From the NCBI RefSeq assembly GCF_001562115.1, contig NZ_CP013926.1:1922001-1986000 (forward strand): DNA of 64,000 bases, read 5' to 3'. Numbering within the stretch: the stretch's first letter is position 1; each line of letters starts with the position of its first letter. Positions 9,334 through 17,968 of the stretch are shown here, piece after piece. The position numbers and the translations under genes were made by a program. Source of the stretch: Alteromonas stellipolaris. GTDB lineage: Bacteria > Pseudomonadota > Gammaproteobacteria > Enterobacterales > Alteromonadaceae. The notes below the pieces were generated by a model. It did no database searches, was not told where the DNA came from, and saw nothing but the letters and a program-made list of their open reading frames with translations.

Positions 9334-10515
9334 ATGAATCAATTAGAGACAAAATTTGGAGAGTTCGGTGGCATGTATGTGCCTGAACTACTTATTCCTG
9401 CACTGGACCAACTAGAAAAAGCGTTTCTAGATGCGAAAGATGATCCTAGCTTCAATAAAGAGTTTTTGGGGTTATTAAAAGATTACGCAGGTCGCCCAAC
9501 AGCAATGACGCTAACCCGCAATTTGGTGAGCAACCCTAAGGTAAAATTATACCTTAAACGTGAAGACCTACTTCACGGCGGTGCCCACAAAACAAACCAA
9601 GTACTAGGTCAGGCGCTTTTAACGAAGCGTATGGGTAAAACCGAAGTTATTGCCGAAACTGGCGCTGGCCAGCACGGCGTTGCTACGGCGTTAGCATGCG
9701 CATTATTAGGCTTAAAAGCCCGTATTTATATGGGTGCAAAAGATGTTGAGCGTCAAGCGCCTAACGTTTTCCGTATGAAGCTAATGGGTGCAGAAGTTAT
9801 TCCAGTAAATGCTGGCTCTGGCACACTTAAAGATGCGGTAAACGAAGCCATGCGTGATTGGTCTGCTAATTACGATACAGCACACTACCTTTTAGGTACG
9901 GCTGCTGGCCCTCATCCATTCCCCACGATTGTACGTGAATATCACCGCATGATTGGCGAAGAAACCCGTGCACAAATTTTAGAAAAAGAAGGCCGTTTAC
10001 CAGATGCGGTTGTGGCTTGTGTAGGTGGTGGTTCAAATGCCATTGGGATGTTTGCTGATTTCATCGATGAACCTTCTGTAAGACTTGTGGGTGTTGAACC
10101 TGCAGGTAAAGGGGTGCACACCAAAGAGCACGGCGCAACTATTGTGACCGGCACCAAAGGTATATTGCACGGCGCTTATACCTTCATTATGCAAGACCAC
10201 GAAGGTCAAATTGAAGAAAGCTACTCAGTGTCTGCCGGATTAGACTACCCTGCAGTTGGCCCTCAACATGCTTATTTAGCGGAAACTGGCCGAGCTGAGT
10301 ACGTTGCAGCTACTGATGAAGAAGCCCTTAACGCATTTCAATTACTTGCACGCAAAGAAGGTATTATTCCTGCGCTTGAGTCTTCACACGCCCTTGCACA
10401 TGCATTAAACATGGCCGACGAAGCAGAGGAAGAAACCATTATTGTGGTGAATTTATCTGGCCGTGGTGATAAAGACTTGGCTCACGTAACCAAAATTTTA
10501 GGGGACAAACTGTAA
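9334..10515 (+). CDS. trpB: Tryptophan synthase beta subunit
   Basis: TrpB (393 aa) condenses indole with serine using PLP. The PLP lysine is Lys86 in GGAHKTNQ, and the phosphate-binding loop is [10 protein letters not shown] near residue 227. Length and sequence are of the standard TrpB1 type. The stop codon overlaps the trpA start by one base (TAATG), so the alpha and beta subunits are translationally coupled. Confidence 0.97.
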   Translation: MNQLETKFGEFGGMYVPELLIPALDQLEKAFLDAKDDPSFNKEFLGLLKDYAGRPTAMTLTRNLVSNPKVKLYLKREDLLHGGAHKTNQVLGQALLTKRMGKTEVIAETGAGQHGVATALACALLGLKARIYMGAKDVERQAPNVFRMKLMGAEVIPVNAGSGTLKDAVNEAMRDWSANYDTAHYLLGTAAGPHPFPTIVREYHRMIGEETRAQILEKEGRLPDAVVACVGGGSNAIGMFADFIDEPSVRLVGVEPAGKGVHTKEHGATIVTGTKGILHGAYTFIMQDHEGQIEESYSVSAGLDYPAVGPQHAYLAETGRAEYVAATDEEALNAFQLLARKEGIIPALESSHALAHALNMADEAEEETIIVVNLSGRGDKDLAHVTKILGDKL

Positions 10516-11324
10516 TGGAAAGATATGCAGAAATGTTTGCGCGCCTAGACGCAAAAAATGAAGGCGCATTTGTACCCTTCGTAATGATAGGCGACCCTGA
10601 TTTAGCGCAATCTGAAGCGATTATTTGCCAATTGGTAGAAAGTGGCGCTGATGCGCTAGAGCTTGGAATACCTTATTCAGATCCAATTGCTGACGGCCCT
10701 ACTATTCAAGCCGCTAGCATTCGTGCCCATAAAAGTAAGGTTTCAGTTGCTAACTGCTTTGAATTACTTGCTCGTGTACGTAGTAAATACCCACAAGTAC
10801 CTATTGGATTGTTGTTATACAGCAATCTAGTAATGGCACAGTCTATTGATGGTTTTTATAAAAAAGCCAGTGATGCAGGTGTCGATTCTATTTTGGTAGC
10901 TGATGTGCCCATCCGCGAAGCTGCACCATTTCAGAAAGCGGCAGATGCTAATGGCATTTCGCAAATTTTGATTGCACCGCCGAATGCGACCGATGAAACC
11001 ATGGAAAAAATTGGTGAATACTCGAAAGGCTATACTTACTTGTTAGGTAGAGCTGGGGTCACTGGCGCTGAGACTGCGGTTGAAATTCCTGCTGCTGAGT
11101 TGATTGCGCGACTAACGGCACACAAATGTGCCCCACCACTACTTGGTTTTGGTATTTCTACGCCAGCACAAGTAAAGTCGGCTATTGATGCTGGTGCAGC
11201 GGGCGCAATTTCCGGCTCGGCTACAGTGAACTTGATTGCGGCTAATCTAGACAACAATGACGCTATGCTAAGTGCATTGGGTGAGTTTGTGCAGTCTATG
11301 AAAGCGGCTACTGCAAAGGATTAA
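10515..11324 (+). CDS. trpA: Tryptophan synthase alpha subunit
   Basis: TrpA (269 aa) cleaves indole-3-glycerol phosphate. Catalytic Glu49 ([10 protein letters not shown]) and Asp60 (ADGPT) are both in place, and the phosphate-binding GRAGVTGAE and GFGIS motifs follow. The final biosynthetic gene of the operon. Confidence 0.97.
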   Translation: MERYAEMFARLDAKNEGAFVPFVMIGDPDLAQSEAIICQLVESGADALELGIPYSDPIADGPTIQAASIRAHKSKVSVANCFELLARVRSKYPQVPIGLLLYSNLVMAQSIDGFYKKASDAGVDSILVADVPIREAAPFQKAADANGISQILIAPPNATDETMEKIGEYSKGYTYLLGRAGVTGAETAVEIPAAELIARLTAHKCAPPLLGFGISTPAQVKSAIDAGAAGAISGSATVNLIAANLDNNDAMLSALGEFVQSMKAATAKD

Positions 11325-11341
11325 GGATTAGGAGCCATAAT

Positions 11342-11641
11342 ATGCTTTATATGATTTGTGCTAGCGATGTAGCAAACAGCTTAGAAAATCGTTTAGCCGC
11401 ACGCCCTGCGCATCTAGCGCGTTTAAATACGTTAAAGGATGAAGGTAGATTAGTGATAGCTGGCCCCTTCCCTGCTATCGACAGCCCAGATCCTGGTCCT
11501 GCAGGGTTTACTGGCTCATTGGTAGTTGCAGAATTTGAATCGCTAGAAGCGGCGCAAGCTTGGGCTGATGCCGACCCGTATATTGAAGCAGGGGTTTACG
11601 AAAGCGTAATCATTAAGCCTTATAAAAAAGTGCTTCCTTAG
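11342..11641 (+). CDS. yciI: YciI-like protein
   Basis: A 99-aa single-domain YciI family protein (dimeric alpha-beta barrel fold). The conserved RPAHLARL near residue 22 and the ADADPY motif near residue 79 supply the His-Asp pair of the family. In E. coli yciI also lies close to trp; here it is 17 bp behind trpA and ahead of the operon terminator, so it is very likely cotranscribed. Its physiological role is not established. Confidence 0.9.
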   Translation: MLYMICASDVANSLENRLAARPAHLARLNTLKDEGRLVIAGPFPAIDSPDPGPAGFTGSLVVAEFESLEAAQAWADADPYIEAGVYESVIIKPYKKVLP

Positions 11642-11756
11642 CGGTTATTGAGCTGCCTATTTACAGCTTTATAACTAGTTAAGGCGTTATAGCAAGCTTT
11701 TTGAGCCCTTTGTGTCAATGTGCGTTAATCAAGCACTGAGCTTCGATTTTGCCAAT

Positions 11757-11802
11757 AAAAAAGCCTGAGAGAAATGCTAATGCATTCCTTTCAGGCTTTT
11801 TT
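11757..11802 (+). terminator. Terminator of the trp operon
   Basis: A long imperfect hairpin: AAAAAAGCCTGA pairs with TCAGGCTTTTTT, and an internal AAATGC/GCATT segment extends the stem. A T-tract follows. It lies about 115 bp after yciI. Confidence 0.85.
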
Positions 11803-11815
11803 GTGTGCGACGCTA

Positions 11816-11949
11816 AATTGGACAGACACTAAATTGGACAGACACTCAAATCCAAACCATTTTTAAATTTGGACAGTCACTCCAATTACCCGTTTGGCAA
11901 TCGGTCGGCATTTATCACTTGTCGAAACGTAAAATTGGACACACACTTA
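11816..11949. repeat. Repeat cluster 1 (GGACA-type short repeats)
   Basis: Four copies of a 14-17 bp repeat in one orientation, at 11816-11830, 11832-11850, 11866-11885 and 11933-11949. Variants are TTGGACAGACACT (twice), TTGGACAGTCACT and TTGGACACACACT. The cluster fills the 320-bp space between the trp terminator and the end of the next minus-strand gene; no gene is seen here. Confidence 0.85.
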
Positions 11950-11964
11950 TCTGAAGTGATTTAA

Positions 11965-12429
11965 TCACAAATTAACTTTGCCATGCTCACCCATTTCATC
12001 TGGTGAAATGGTTTTGCCCGTCATCAATTTAAACATACCTTTAAGAGAAGGGTCTGCTTCCCAAATCTCGGCATCCGCCAAATTAAATCGCAGCATAAGT
12101 AGATTAGGATCGTCCTTACCCTTCTCGTACCACGCCTCAACGCCATTAGACCAATATTTATCGATAATGTCTTGGCGAGTTTCCTGAACTAAAGTTCCTC
12201 GAATGCATGCAAATACATCATGCCCTTTCGAGGAAAACTGTACCATTGCTTGGCCGCCTTCAGCGATACGATTATCTTTGGTGGTATAAAACCAAAATTC
12301 GCTATTAGCATGCTTATCGAGCTGGGCACGCATTGGCTCTGAGTGCATATTTTTACCAGTAAGACTTACCATTACGTTTGGGCTACTAGACATAGCTTCC
12401 CACATTGCTGTTTTAATATCGTGCGACAT
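11965..12429 (-). CDS. Pyridoxamine 5'-phosphate oxidase-fold general stress protein
   Basis: A 154-aa protein of the split-barrel flavin-binding superfamily (general stress protein 26-like). Recognisable are the N-terminal MWEAMSSSPNVMVSLTG, the strand FWFYTTKDNR and the WYEKGKDDPNLLMLRF region near the C-terminus. Such proteins bind FMN or FAD; substrate unknown. The start at 12429 was preferred over the longer frame because GGAGGG lies directly upstream of this ATG. It is monocistronic between two repeat clusters. Confidence 0.82.
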   Translation of the reverse strand: MSHDIKTAMWEAMSSSPNVMVSLTGKNMHSEPMRAQLDKHANSEFWFYTTKDNRIAEGGQAMVQFSSKGHDVFACIRGTLVQETRQDIIDKYWSNGVEAWYEKGKDDPNLLMLRFNLADAEIWEADPSLKGMFKLMTGKTISPDEMGEHGKVNL

Positions 12430-12636
12430 ATTCCCTCCGTTGCATACAATGTAAATAAACTTATCTAACTGCAATTCACACTACGTGCCAGAATAAACAT
12501 TAATCGCTACAGACGAGGCCATGAAGGGGATACATAAACAAGGCGCTCTGTAAAAACGTAAAGCGGTTCATGCTAGTACCTATAACCTATTCACTCTTAC
12601 AGTAAGTTTTTCACACCAACTAAGTTCGAGAACTAA

Positions 12637-12779
12637 CATTGGACACACACTTTAACTAGGAAAAAGGTTGGACAGTCACTCAAGCGTGAGTGGCTTCTGT
12701 CACCTATAAACTTGAAACTTGAGTGTGTGTCCAATCCAGTAGCTAGTTGAATTTCTTCTAGACTTAAGTGACTGTCCCA
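12637..12779. repeat. Repeat cluster 2 (GGACA-type short repeats, both orientations)
   Basis: Copies at 12637-12655 and 12666-12684 read TTGGACA..CACT; copies at 12718-12735 and 12765-12779 are inverted (AGTG..TGTCC). A decayed copy lies near 12687-12702. The opposed copies at 12666 and 12718 could form a hairpin. It lies in the 500-bp gene-free stretch 12430-12930; 12475-12636 of that stretch shows nothing I can identify. Confidence 0.82.
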
Positions 12780-12866
12780 CATTCATTCTTGCACTTCAGA
12801 TTTGATACTAAGGCTTTATGTACACGCTCTATTTGGCAAGGTAGACTTATACATACATTCAGTAAT

Positions 12867-12889
12867 GGTTCAGCTCCGGTCTATATACT
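12867..12889 (+). promoter_or_regulatory. Possible PhoP box and -10 element
   Basis: GGTTCA-N5-GGTCTA (12867-12883) resembles the direct hexamer repeat bound by PhoP-type regulators, with one mismatch per half from (G/T)GTTTA. TATACT follows immediately. It lies 40-60 bp upstream of the PepSY gene that heads a PhoP/PhoQ-like operon, so autoregulation is a reasonable inference. The distance to the -10 is shorter than in classical PhoP promoters. Confidence 0.3.
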
Positions 12890-12930
12890 AGATTCCTATC
12901 GGGCTTTACCTGCTTTTTTGGTGAGAATAT

Positions 12931-13206
12931 ATGGTGAATACACTTCGCGCGGTGGCTTTAGTGCTAACCCTGTTTATATGCAGTGGTGGTAATGCCTTTG
13001 CACAGCAGGAAAAAAGTGGCGAATTAAGCAAGAGCCAAGCTGTGGAACGTGCCCGTCAGGCCGAAGCTGGACGTGTACTTCGTGTAAGCCAAACTAACCA
13101 GAAATACCGCGTTAAGGTTTTAAAGGAGTCGGGCCGCGTAGTCTCTGTTGACGTAGACAAGCGCTCTGGAAAAGTGAAGACATCTAAGAATAATTCAAAG
13201 GATTAA
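12931..13206 (+). CDS. Small secreted PepSY-domain protein
   Basis: A 91-aa protein with a signal peptide (hydrophobic residues 4-24, probable cleavage after AFA) and a short PepSY-like domain (ELSKSQAVERARQAEAGRVL and VVSVDVDKRSGKV). It lies 1 bp ahead of the response regulator and is in the same operon. PepSY proteins often accompany PhoPQ-type systems in gammaproteobacteria; the mature protein would be periplasmic and may modulate the sensor, which is inference. Confidence 0.82.
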   Translation: MVNTLRAVALVLTLFICSGGNAFAQQEKSGELSKSQAVERARQAEAGRVLRVSQTNQKYRVKVLKESGRVVSVDVDKRSGKVKTSKNNSKD

Positions 13207-13207
13207 C

Positions 13208-13882
13208 ATGCGGATACTCATTGCTGAAGACGACAGCCGCCTACTAACCCAGCTTGACAGCCTACTACAGCAACATGGATACAGTGTAGATTTGGCCGAT
13301 AACGGCGAGCATGCGCTTTATCAACTCAATGAATATGCTTACGATTTAGCTATCATCGATATCGGCTTACCTAAAATGGACGGCTTTGAAGTTATCCGAA
13401 AAGCAAGGCAGGAGGACATACGCTGCCCCGTGCTTATCTTAACCGCTCGTGATCGCTGGCAAGAAAAAGTCGAAGGGTTAGACGCAGGAGCTGATGATTA
13501 CCTTACTAAGCCATTTCACAATGAAGAGTTATTGGCACGGGTTAAAGCACTAATTCGCCGCGCCTCTGGCCAAGCAAACCCTGTCATACAGTTCGGCCCT
13601 ATTTCGCTGGACACAGTCGCAGAAGAAATTACTGTAAATGATACCCCTCTGGAATTAACTGCGTACGAATACAAAGTCATGGAATACTTAATGCTGAACC
13701 CGCAGAAAGTGGTCTCGAAAACAGAGTTAACTGAGCATATTTACGATCAAGATTTTGATCTCGATAGTAACGTTATTGAAGTTTTTGTTGGCCGATTGCG
13801 TAAAAAGCTAGATCCTGAAAGTAGCTTCAAGCCCATTGAAACCCTTCGCGGGCGTGGATATAGGATTAACCGCAATCTATGA
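13208..13882 (+). CDS. OmpR-family response regulator, PhoP-like
   Basis: A 224-aa two-domain regulator. The receiver (1-120) has the acidic pair EDD at 7-9, phospho-Asp in IIDIGLPKMDG at 51 and Lys in LTKPFH at about 101; a winged-helix trans_reg_C domain (125-220) ends in LRGRGYRIN. The stretch LTARDRWQEKVEGLDAGADDY is close to PhoP. It is flanked by the PepSY gene and a PhoQ-like kinase with short spacers (1 and 10 bp). Confidence 0.93.
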   Translation: MRILIAEDDSRLLTQLDSLLQQHGYSVDLADNGEHALYQLNEYAYDLAIIDIGLPKMDGFEVIRKARQEDIRCPVLILTARDRWQEKVEGLDAGADDYLTKPFHNEELLARVKALIRRASGQANPVIQFGPISLDTVAEEITVNDTPLELTAYEYKVMEYLMLNPQKVVSKTELTEHIYDQDFDLDSNVIEVFVGRLRKKLDPESSFKPIETLRGRGYRINRNL

Positions 13883-13892
13883 AGCATAACCG

Positions 13893-15218
13893 ATGAAACA
13901 ATTGTCGCTGAGAATACGGAGCATTCTATTAGCGATGGGCGTACTTGCCCTATTTGCACCGCTGACTGTGGTTATTTTAGATGACGCTTATACCACTAGT
14001 TTAACCCAAGCCAAGATGAGTGAACTTCGACTCATGAACCTAGGGTTGCTCTCGGCTTTTGAGCTAGACGGCGATATTCCCTTCATGCCTGAGATTTTAT
14101 ACGAAGAGCAGCTTAACTTACCAGGCTCTGGTTACTTAGGTGTGATTGTTTTTCGAGGGCACGTTGTGTGGCAGTCGGCTTCAGCATTAGATTACACATT
14201 GCCTGCCCCAAATCTTAACGTCAATGTAGGTAACGAGCTCTTCGTTGAATCTTACACGGCCAATTTTGACGGCAACACAGATTATTTCGCCTACGCGTTT
14301 ACCGCCGAATTTGCCTCAGAAAGCAACTTCGAGCCAGTCCGTTTTTACATTTTCAATAATAAGCACCTGTTTGATGGAGAACGGGAAACCTTTATATCGG
14401 TGGTGTGGCGTTGGCTACTTATCTTGTCCGGCGGCTTGCTTGTACTGATAATAGTGGGGATAAGCCTTGTGCTTATGCCAGTAAGAAAACTTATTAGCGA
14501 AATTTCACTTACCTCTACCGGTCAGAAACAACAGCTTGATGCGCACTACCCTGTCGAATTTAATCCGTTAAAACAGTCAATTAATGAGCTGATTGAATCT
14601 GAATCTCAGCAGCGAGCTCGTTATAAAAACAGCTTGGACGACCTTGCTCATAGTTTAAAAACACCACTGGCTGTGGCTTTAGGGGTTAAAAAGCTTCCAG
14701 AGCAAGCCGTTGAATCTTTAAATCAAATTGACCAGATCATTCAACGCCAATTAAAACGTGCTAGTGCTGGTAAAACTGGGTGGCAAGCGGCTATTCCTTT
14801 GTTACCTATCATACAAAAAGTGGCTAACGCCATGGATAAAGTTTATCAGCATAAGCAATTGTCGATAACGATTGAAGCCACTAACAAGGTCGCCATAAAA
14901 GCAGACGAAACAGATATAATGGAAATGGTTGGAAATTTGTTAGATAACGCTTGTAAGGCTGCGAACTCAACCGTATTGGTTACGCTAATTAACGAAGGAA
15001 ACTGGGCGGTGTTGACCATTGATGATGATGGTCCCGGCATCCCTTCGGATAAGAAACAAGCACTGTTAGAGCGTGGTACTCGATTAGATACTTACGCAGA
15101 TGGACAAGGAATTGGCATGGCCTTGGTAAGCGATCTTATTGCCATCTACCAAGGTAAACTGCTTATCGAGCGCGCCCCTATTGGCGGCGCTCGCTTTATT
15201 GTGAAGTTCCCGGTTTAA
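13893..15218 (+). CDS. Sensor histidine kinase, PhoQ-like
   Basis: A 441-aa membrane kinase: TM1 at about 9-29, a periplasmic domain of about 140 residues containing acidic patches, TM2 at about 173-193, then HAMP, DHp and HATPase. The H-box DLAHSLKTPLAV closely matches PhoQ, with the phosphorylated His near residue 252. N-box DNACKAAN and G-boxes DDGPGIP and GQGIGMAL are intact. Together with the preceding gene it forms a complete two-component system that probably senses divalent cations or envelope stress. Its last codons overlap the convergent transporter gene. Confidence 0.92.
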   Translation: MKQLSLRIRSILLAMGVLALFAPLTVVILDDAYTTSLTQAKMSELRLMNLGLLSAFELDGDIPFMPEILYEEQLNLPGSGYLGVIVFRGHVVWQSASALDYTLPAPNLNVNVGNELFVESYTANFDGNTDYFAYAFTAEFASESNFEPVRFYIFNNKHLFDGERETFISVVWRWLLILSGGLLVLIIVGISLVLMPVRKLISEISLTSTGQKQQLDAHYPVEFNPLKQSINELIESESQQRARYKNSLDDLAHSLKTPLAVALGVKKLPEQAVESLNQIDQIIQRQLKRASAGKTGWQAAIPLLPIIQKVANAMDKVYQHKQLSITIEATNKVAIKADETDIMEMVGNLLDNACKAANSTVLVTLINEGNWAVLTIDDDGPGIPSDKKQALLERGTRLDTYADGQGIGMALVSDLIAIYQGKLLIERAPIGGARFIVKFPV

Positions 15219-16258
15219 GCTTTTTCTTTTTTATCGCCCGCACTAGACAATAACACCGCAAGCCATTGGCTTTCCTCTCGAGACTCCAGTGCTATTTTTA
15301 CCACCATAGTCAGTGGCACCGAAAGCAGCATACCTACTGTACCCAATAACCAGCCCCAGAAAATTAATGATAAAAACACCACCAAGGTAGATAGCCCCAT
15401 CCCTTTGCCCATCAGCCTTGGCTCTACCATATTACCCATAATGGTATTCACTAACAAAAAGCCCAATGCCGCCATGCCTGCTGATGCCAAACCATATTGA
15501 ACAAAAGCAATAAGTACAGCTGGAAGTGCAGCGATTATTGAGCCTATATTAGGGATGAAATTCAGCATAAATGCCAATACAGCCCATAGTAGAAAATGAT
15601 CGATTCCCATCACATAAAGCCACGTACCGATAATTAACCCAGTCCCTAAACTTACCACCGTTTTAATAGCCAAATAGCTATTTACTGAACGAATGAATCG
15701 GTCGATGTGCTTCAATTTCATGTCAGGGTCTGACAATGCAATGTGCAGACGTTTTGGAATGCTATCTGCCTCAAACAACATAAAAATAACCGTTAACAAT
15801 ATAAGGAATAAGTTCGACAATACACCGCCCATACCGCTAATAAAATTGGTCGCTACTGACATCGCGGTGGCGGGATCTAAGTGTGTGGCAATTAGCTCTT
15901 GGTTAACGTTAATATTGTATTGCGCGAGTTTTTCTATAATCCACGAAAACTCGGTATCAAGCTTAGCCCGGTATTCTGGAAGATTTTCTCTAAATTCCGT
16001 CATAGACTGTCCTACAAGGCCAGCAAGAAGAAATCCAAAGACTAGTATTAATAGTATTACTAAGGTGATAGAAAGCCATTTAGGCACGCCAAAACGTCCG
16101 GTCCAATGAATGATTGGGCTACACGCAATAGCGATAAATATTGATAAGAAAAAGGGTACCATAATTGTACTAGCGGACTTTATCCCCGCCATCACAACAA
16201 CTAAACATGCGAGAACAATAAGTACTTTCGCTATGGGTGAGCGCAATTCCATGGACAT
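15215..16258 (-). CDS. AI-2E family transporter (PerM/TqsA-like)
   Basis: A 347-aa polytopic membrane protein with about eight predicted transmembrane segments and a soluble loop around residues 85-150, matching the AI-2E exporter/UPF0118 family. The C-terminal motif LMGKGMGLSTLVVFLSLIFW is typical. Members export varied substrates, including autoinducer-2 or Na+; the substrate here cannot be read. It converges on the kinase gene with a 4-nt overlap of stop codons. Confidence 0.88.
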   Translation of the reverse strand: MSMELRSPIAKVLIVLACLVVVMAGIKSASTIMVPFFLSIFIAIACSPIIHWTGRFGVPKWLSITLVILLILVFGFLLAGLVGQSMTEFRENLPEYRAKLDTEFSWIIEKLAQYNINVNQELIATHLDPATAMSVATNFISGMGGVLSNLFLILLTVIFMLFEADSIPKRLHIALSDPDMKLKHIDRFIRSVNSYLAIKTVVSLGTGLIIGTWLYVMGIDHFLLWAVLAFMLNFIPNIGSIIAALPAVLIAFVQYGLASAGMAALGFLLVNTIMGNMVEPRLMGKGMGLSTLVVFLSLIFWGWLLGTVGMLLSVPLTMVVKIALESREESQWLAVLLSSAGDKKEKA

Positions 16259-16333
16259 TTGTGTGCTTCATTCCTAATAAAAAACTCAAACACTTTACAG
16301 TGACTTATACATAACTACAAATACGAGAATACA

Positions 16334-16702
16334 ATGACCTTCAACTTAGCCACAATTAAAATTAAAAACCTGAGATTGAGAACTTATATTGGTATTAATG
16401 AAGATGAAATCATCAATAAACAAGACGTTATCGTCAATGTAAAAATTGATTACGATGCCCAAAGAGCGACAGACAGCGACAATATGGAAGACGCGTTGAA
16501 CTATAAAGTAATTACCAAGGCCATTATAAAGCTGGTAGAGGATAACCGATTTTCATTGCTCGAAAAACTCACTGCCGACGTATTAAGTTTAGCTGCTGAA
16601 CATTCATCAGTACGTTACGCCGAAGTAGAGGTTGATAAGCCTCATGCACTGCGATTTTCTGATTCGGTGTCGCTAACGCTTTCGTGTAATAAAACCGGTT
16701 GA
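16334..16702 (+). CDS. folX: Dihydroneopterin triphosphate 2'-epimerase FolX
   Basis: A 122-aa member of the FolB/FolX family. The core [25 protein letters not shown] and [14 protein letters not shown] is closer to FolX than to FolB. It interconverts dihydroneopterin and dihydromonapterin triphosphates. It is followed by yfcH as in E. coli, which supports FolX. Confidence 0.92.
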   Translation: MTFNLATIKIKNLRLRTYIGINEDEIINKQDVIVNVKIDYDAQRATDSDNMEDALNYKVITKAIIKLVEDNRFSLLEKLTADVLSLAAEHSSVRYAEVEVDKPHALRFSDSVSLTLSCNKTG

Positions 16703-16770
16703 GCGTGGTTCAGGACCTTTAATAAGCACTTATATAAGCATTTTTGCTAACTCTCTTATAGGCATATTGT

Positions 16771-17664
16771 ATGAAAATTTTAATGACAGGCGGCACTGGT
16801 CTCATCGGTAGCGCGTTTATTGAAAAATATATAAACGAGCATCAGTTTACTGTCATAACCAGAGCACCCGAAAAAGCTAAGCGACAATTGGGAGACGATG
16901 TGGCTTTTGTTTCAGGGGTGAGTGACATTGATGATATTGGAATTTTTGATGCCATCATCAATTTAGCTGGCGAACCCATTGCCGACAAACGTTGGACAGA
17001 CACTCAAAAGCAAAGAATCTGCGATAGCCGGTGGGATATTACCTCTAAAATTGTGGCAAAAATTAATAGTGCGGGCACTCCACCACCAGTATTTATCTCT
17101 GGTTCGGCCATCGGTTTTTACGGCAGTAAAGGCAGTGTTGATGTAACCGAACAAACGCCCCCCCACGAAGAGTTCACCCACGACCTTTGTGCTAAATGGG
17201 AGGCTATTGCTACCTCAGTAGCTCGCAACGAAACGCGTGTATGTACGCTTAGAACCGGTGTAGTGTTAGCTAAAAATGGCGGGGCATTGGATAAAATGGC
17301 ACTGCCCTTCAAACTAGGCTTAGGTGGTAAAATAGGCAGTGGCGATCAGTATTTATCATGGATCCACATTGATGACATGGTATCGGCTATTGCATACCTG
17401 CTTGAGCATGATAGTTGCCATGGACCGTTTAATCTTACAGCTCCATCACCATCTACGAATGAAGATTTCTCGCAGACATTAGCGGCAACGCTTTCACGAC
17501 CGTGTTTGTTTACCGTACCGAGCTTCGTGATGAAGATAGCTATGGGTGAATCTTCTGACATGATATTAAAAGGCCAAAAAGTGCTACCTGAAAAGCTCGT
17601 TACCTCAGGCTACACATTTACTTACCCCACTTTACAAGGTGCGCTAGAAGCAATTTATAAGTAG
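16771..17664 (+). CDS. yfcH: TIGR01777-type NAD-dependent epimerase YfcH
   Basis: A 297-aa SDR-superfamily protein with N-terminal GGTGLIGSAFI, conserved NLAGEPIADKRWTDTQK, SGSAIGFYG and a C-terminal DUF1731-type segment (VLPEKLVTSGYTFTYP). Cofactor and substrate are unknown. Codons for RWTDTQK contain a 17-bp sequence identical to the intergenic repeat of cluster 1; because the amino acids are conserved in the family, this is most likely coincidence. Confidence 0.9.
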   Translation: MKILMTGGTGLIGSAFIEKYINEHQFTVITRAPEKAKRQLGDDVAFVSGVSDIDDIGIFDAIINLAGEPIADKRWTDTQKQRICDSRWDITSKIVAKINSAGTPPPVFISGSAIGFYGSKGSVDVTEQTPPHEEFTHDLCAKWEAIATSVARNETRVCTLRTGVVLAKNGGALDKMALPFKLGLGGKIGSGDQYLSWIHIDDMVSAIAYLLEHDSCHGPFNLTAPSPSTNEDFSQTLAATLSRPCLFTVPSFVMKIAMGESSDMILKGQKVLPEKLVTSGYTFTYPTLQGALEAIYK

Positions 17665-17684
17665 TGAAGCTTACTCCCACTGAG

Positions 17685-17914
17685 TAGGACACACACTCGA
17701 GCTAATAGCGAACAGCTAAGAACAGCTAGGACAGACACTTATAATGAACTTGAATTTATCCAATTTGAATTAAAACAGGATTGAACACAAACTTGAATTC
17801 AAGTGAAATTAGAAATTGGACACACACTCGAATTTAGGTGTGTGTCCAACATTTTGTAGGTTGGCTTGCAAAACCATTTCAAGCGAGATAGAACACTCAC
17901 TTGAGTGACTGTCC
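17685..17914. repeat. Repeat cluster 3 with perfect inverted pair
   Basis: At least six copies of the GGACA-type repeat: 17685-17700, 17727-17741, a decayed one near 17781-17797, and an inverted pair at 17816-17849 whose arms TTGGACACACAC and GTGTGTGTCCAA are exactly complementary around a 10-nt loop; a second opposed pair is at about 17890-17914. It fills the 304-bp gene-free space between yfcH and the convergent ybbP gene and could also act as a bidirectional stem-loop. Confidence 0.85.
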
Positions 17915-17968
17915 GATTCACTTACATTTTAAAACGGCCTTTCCTAACTCTCGTTAGCTAAACAGCCG

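Noticed and set aside
12768..12992. 74-aa open frame upstream of the PepSY gene
   Set aside because: It starts inside a repeat copy, overlaps the PepSY start in another frame and resembles no protein.
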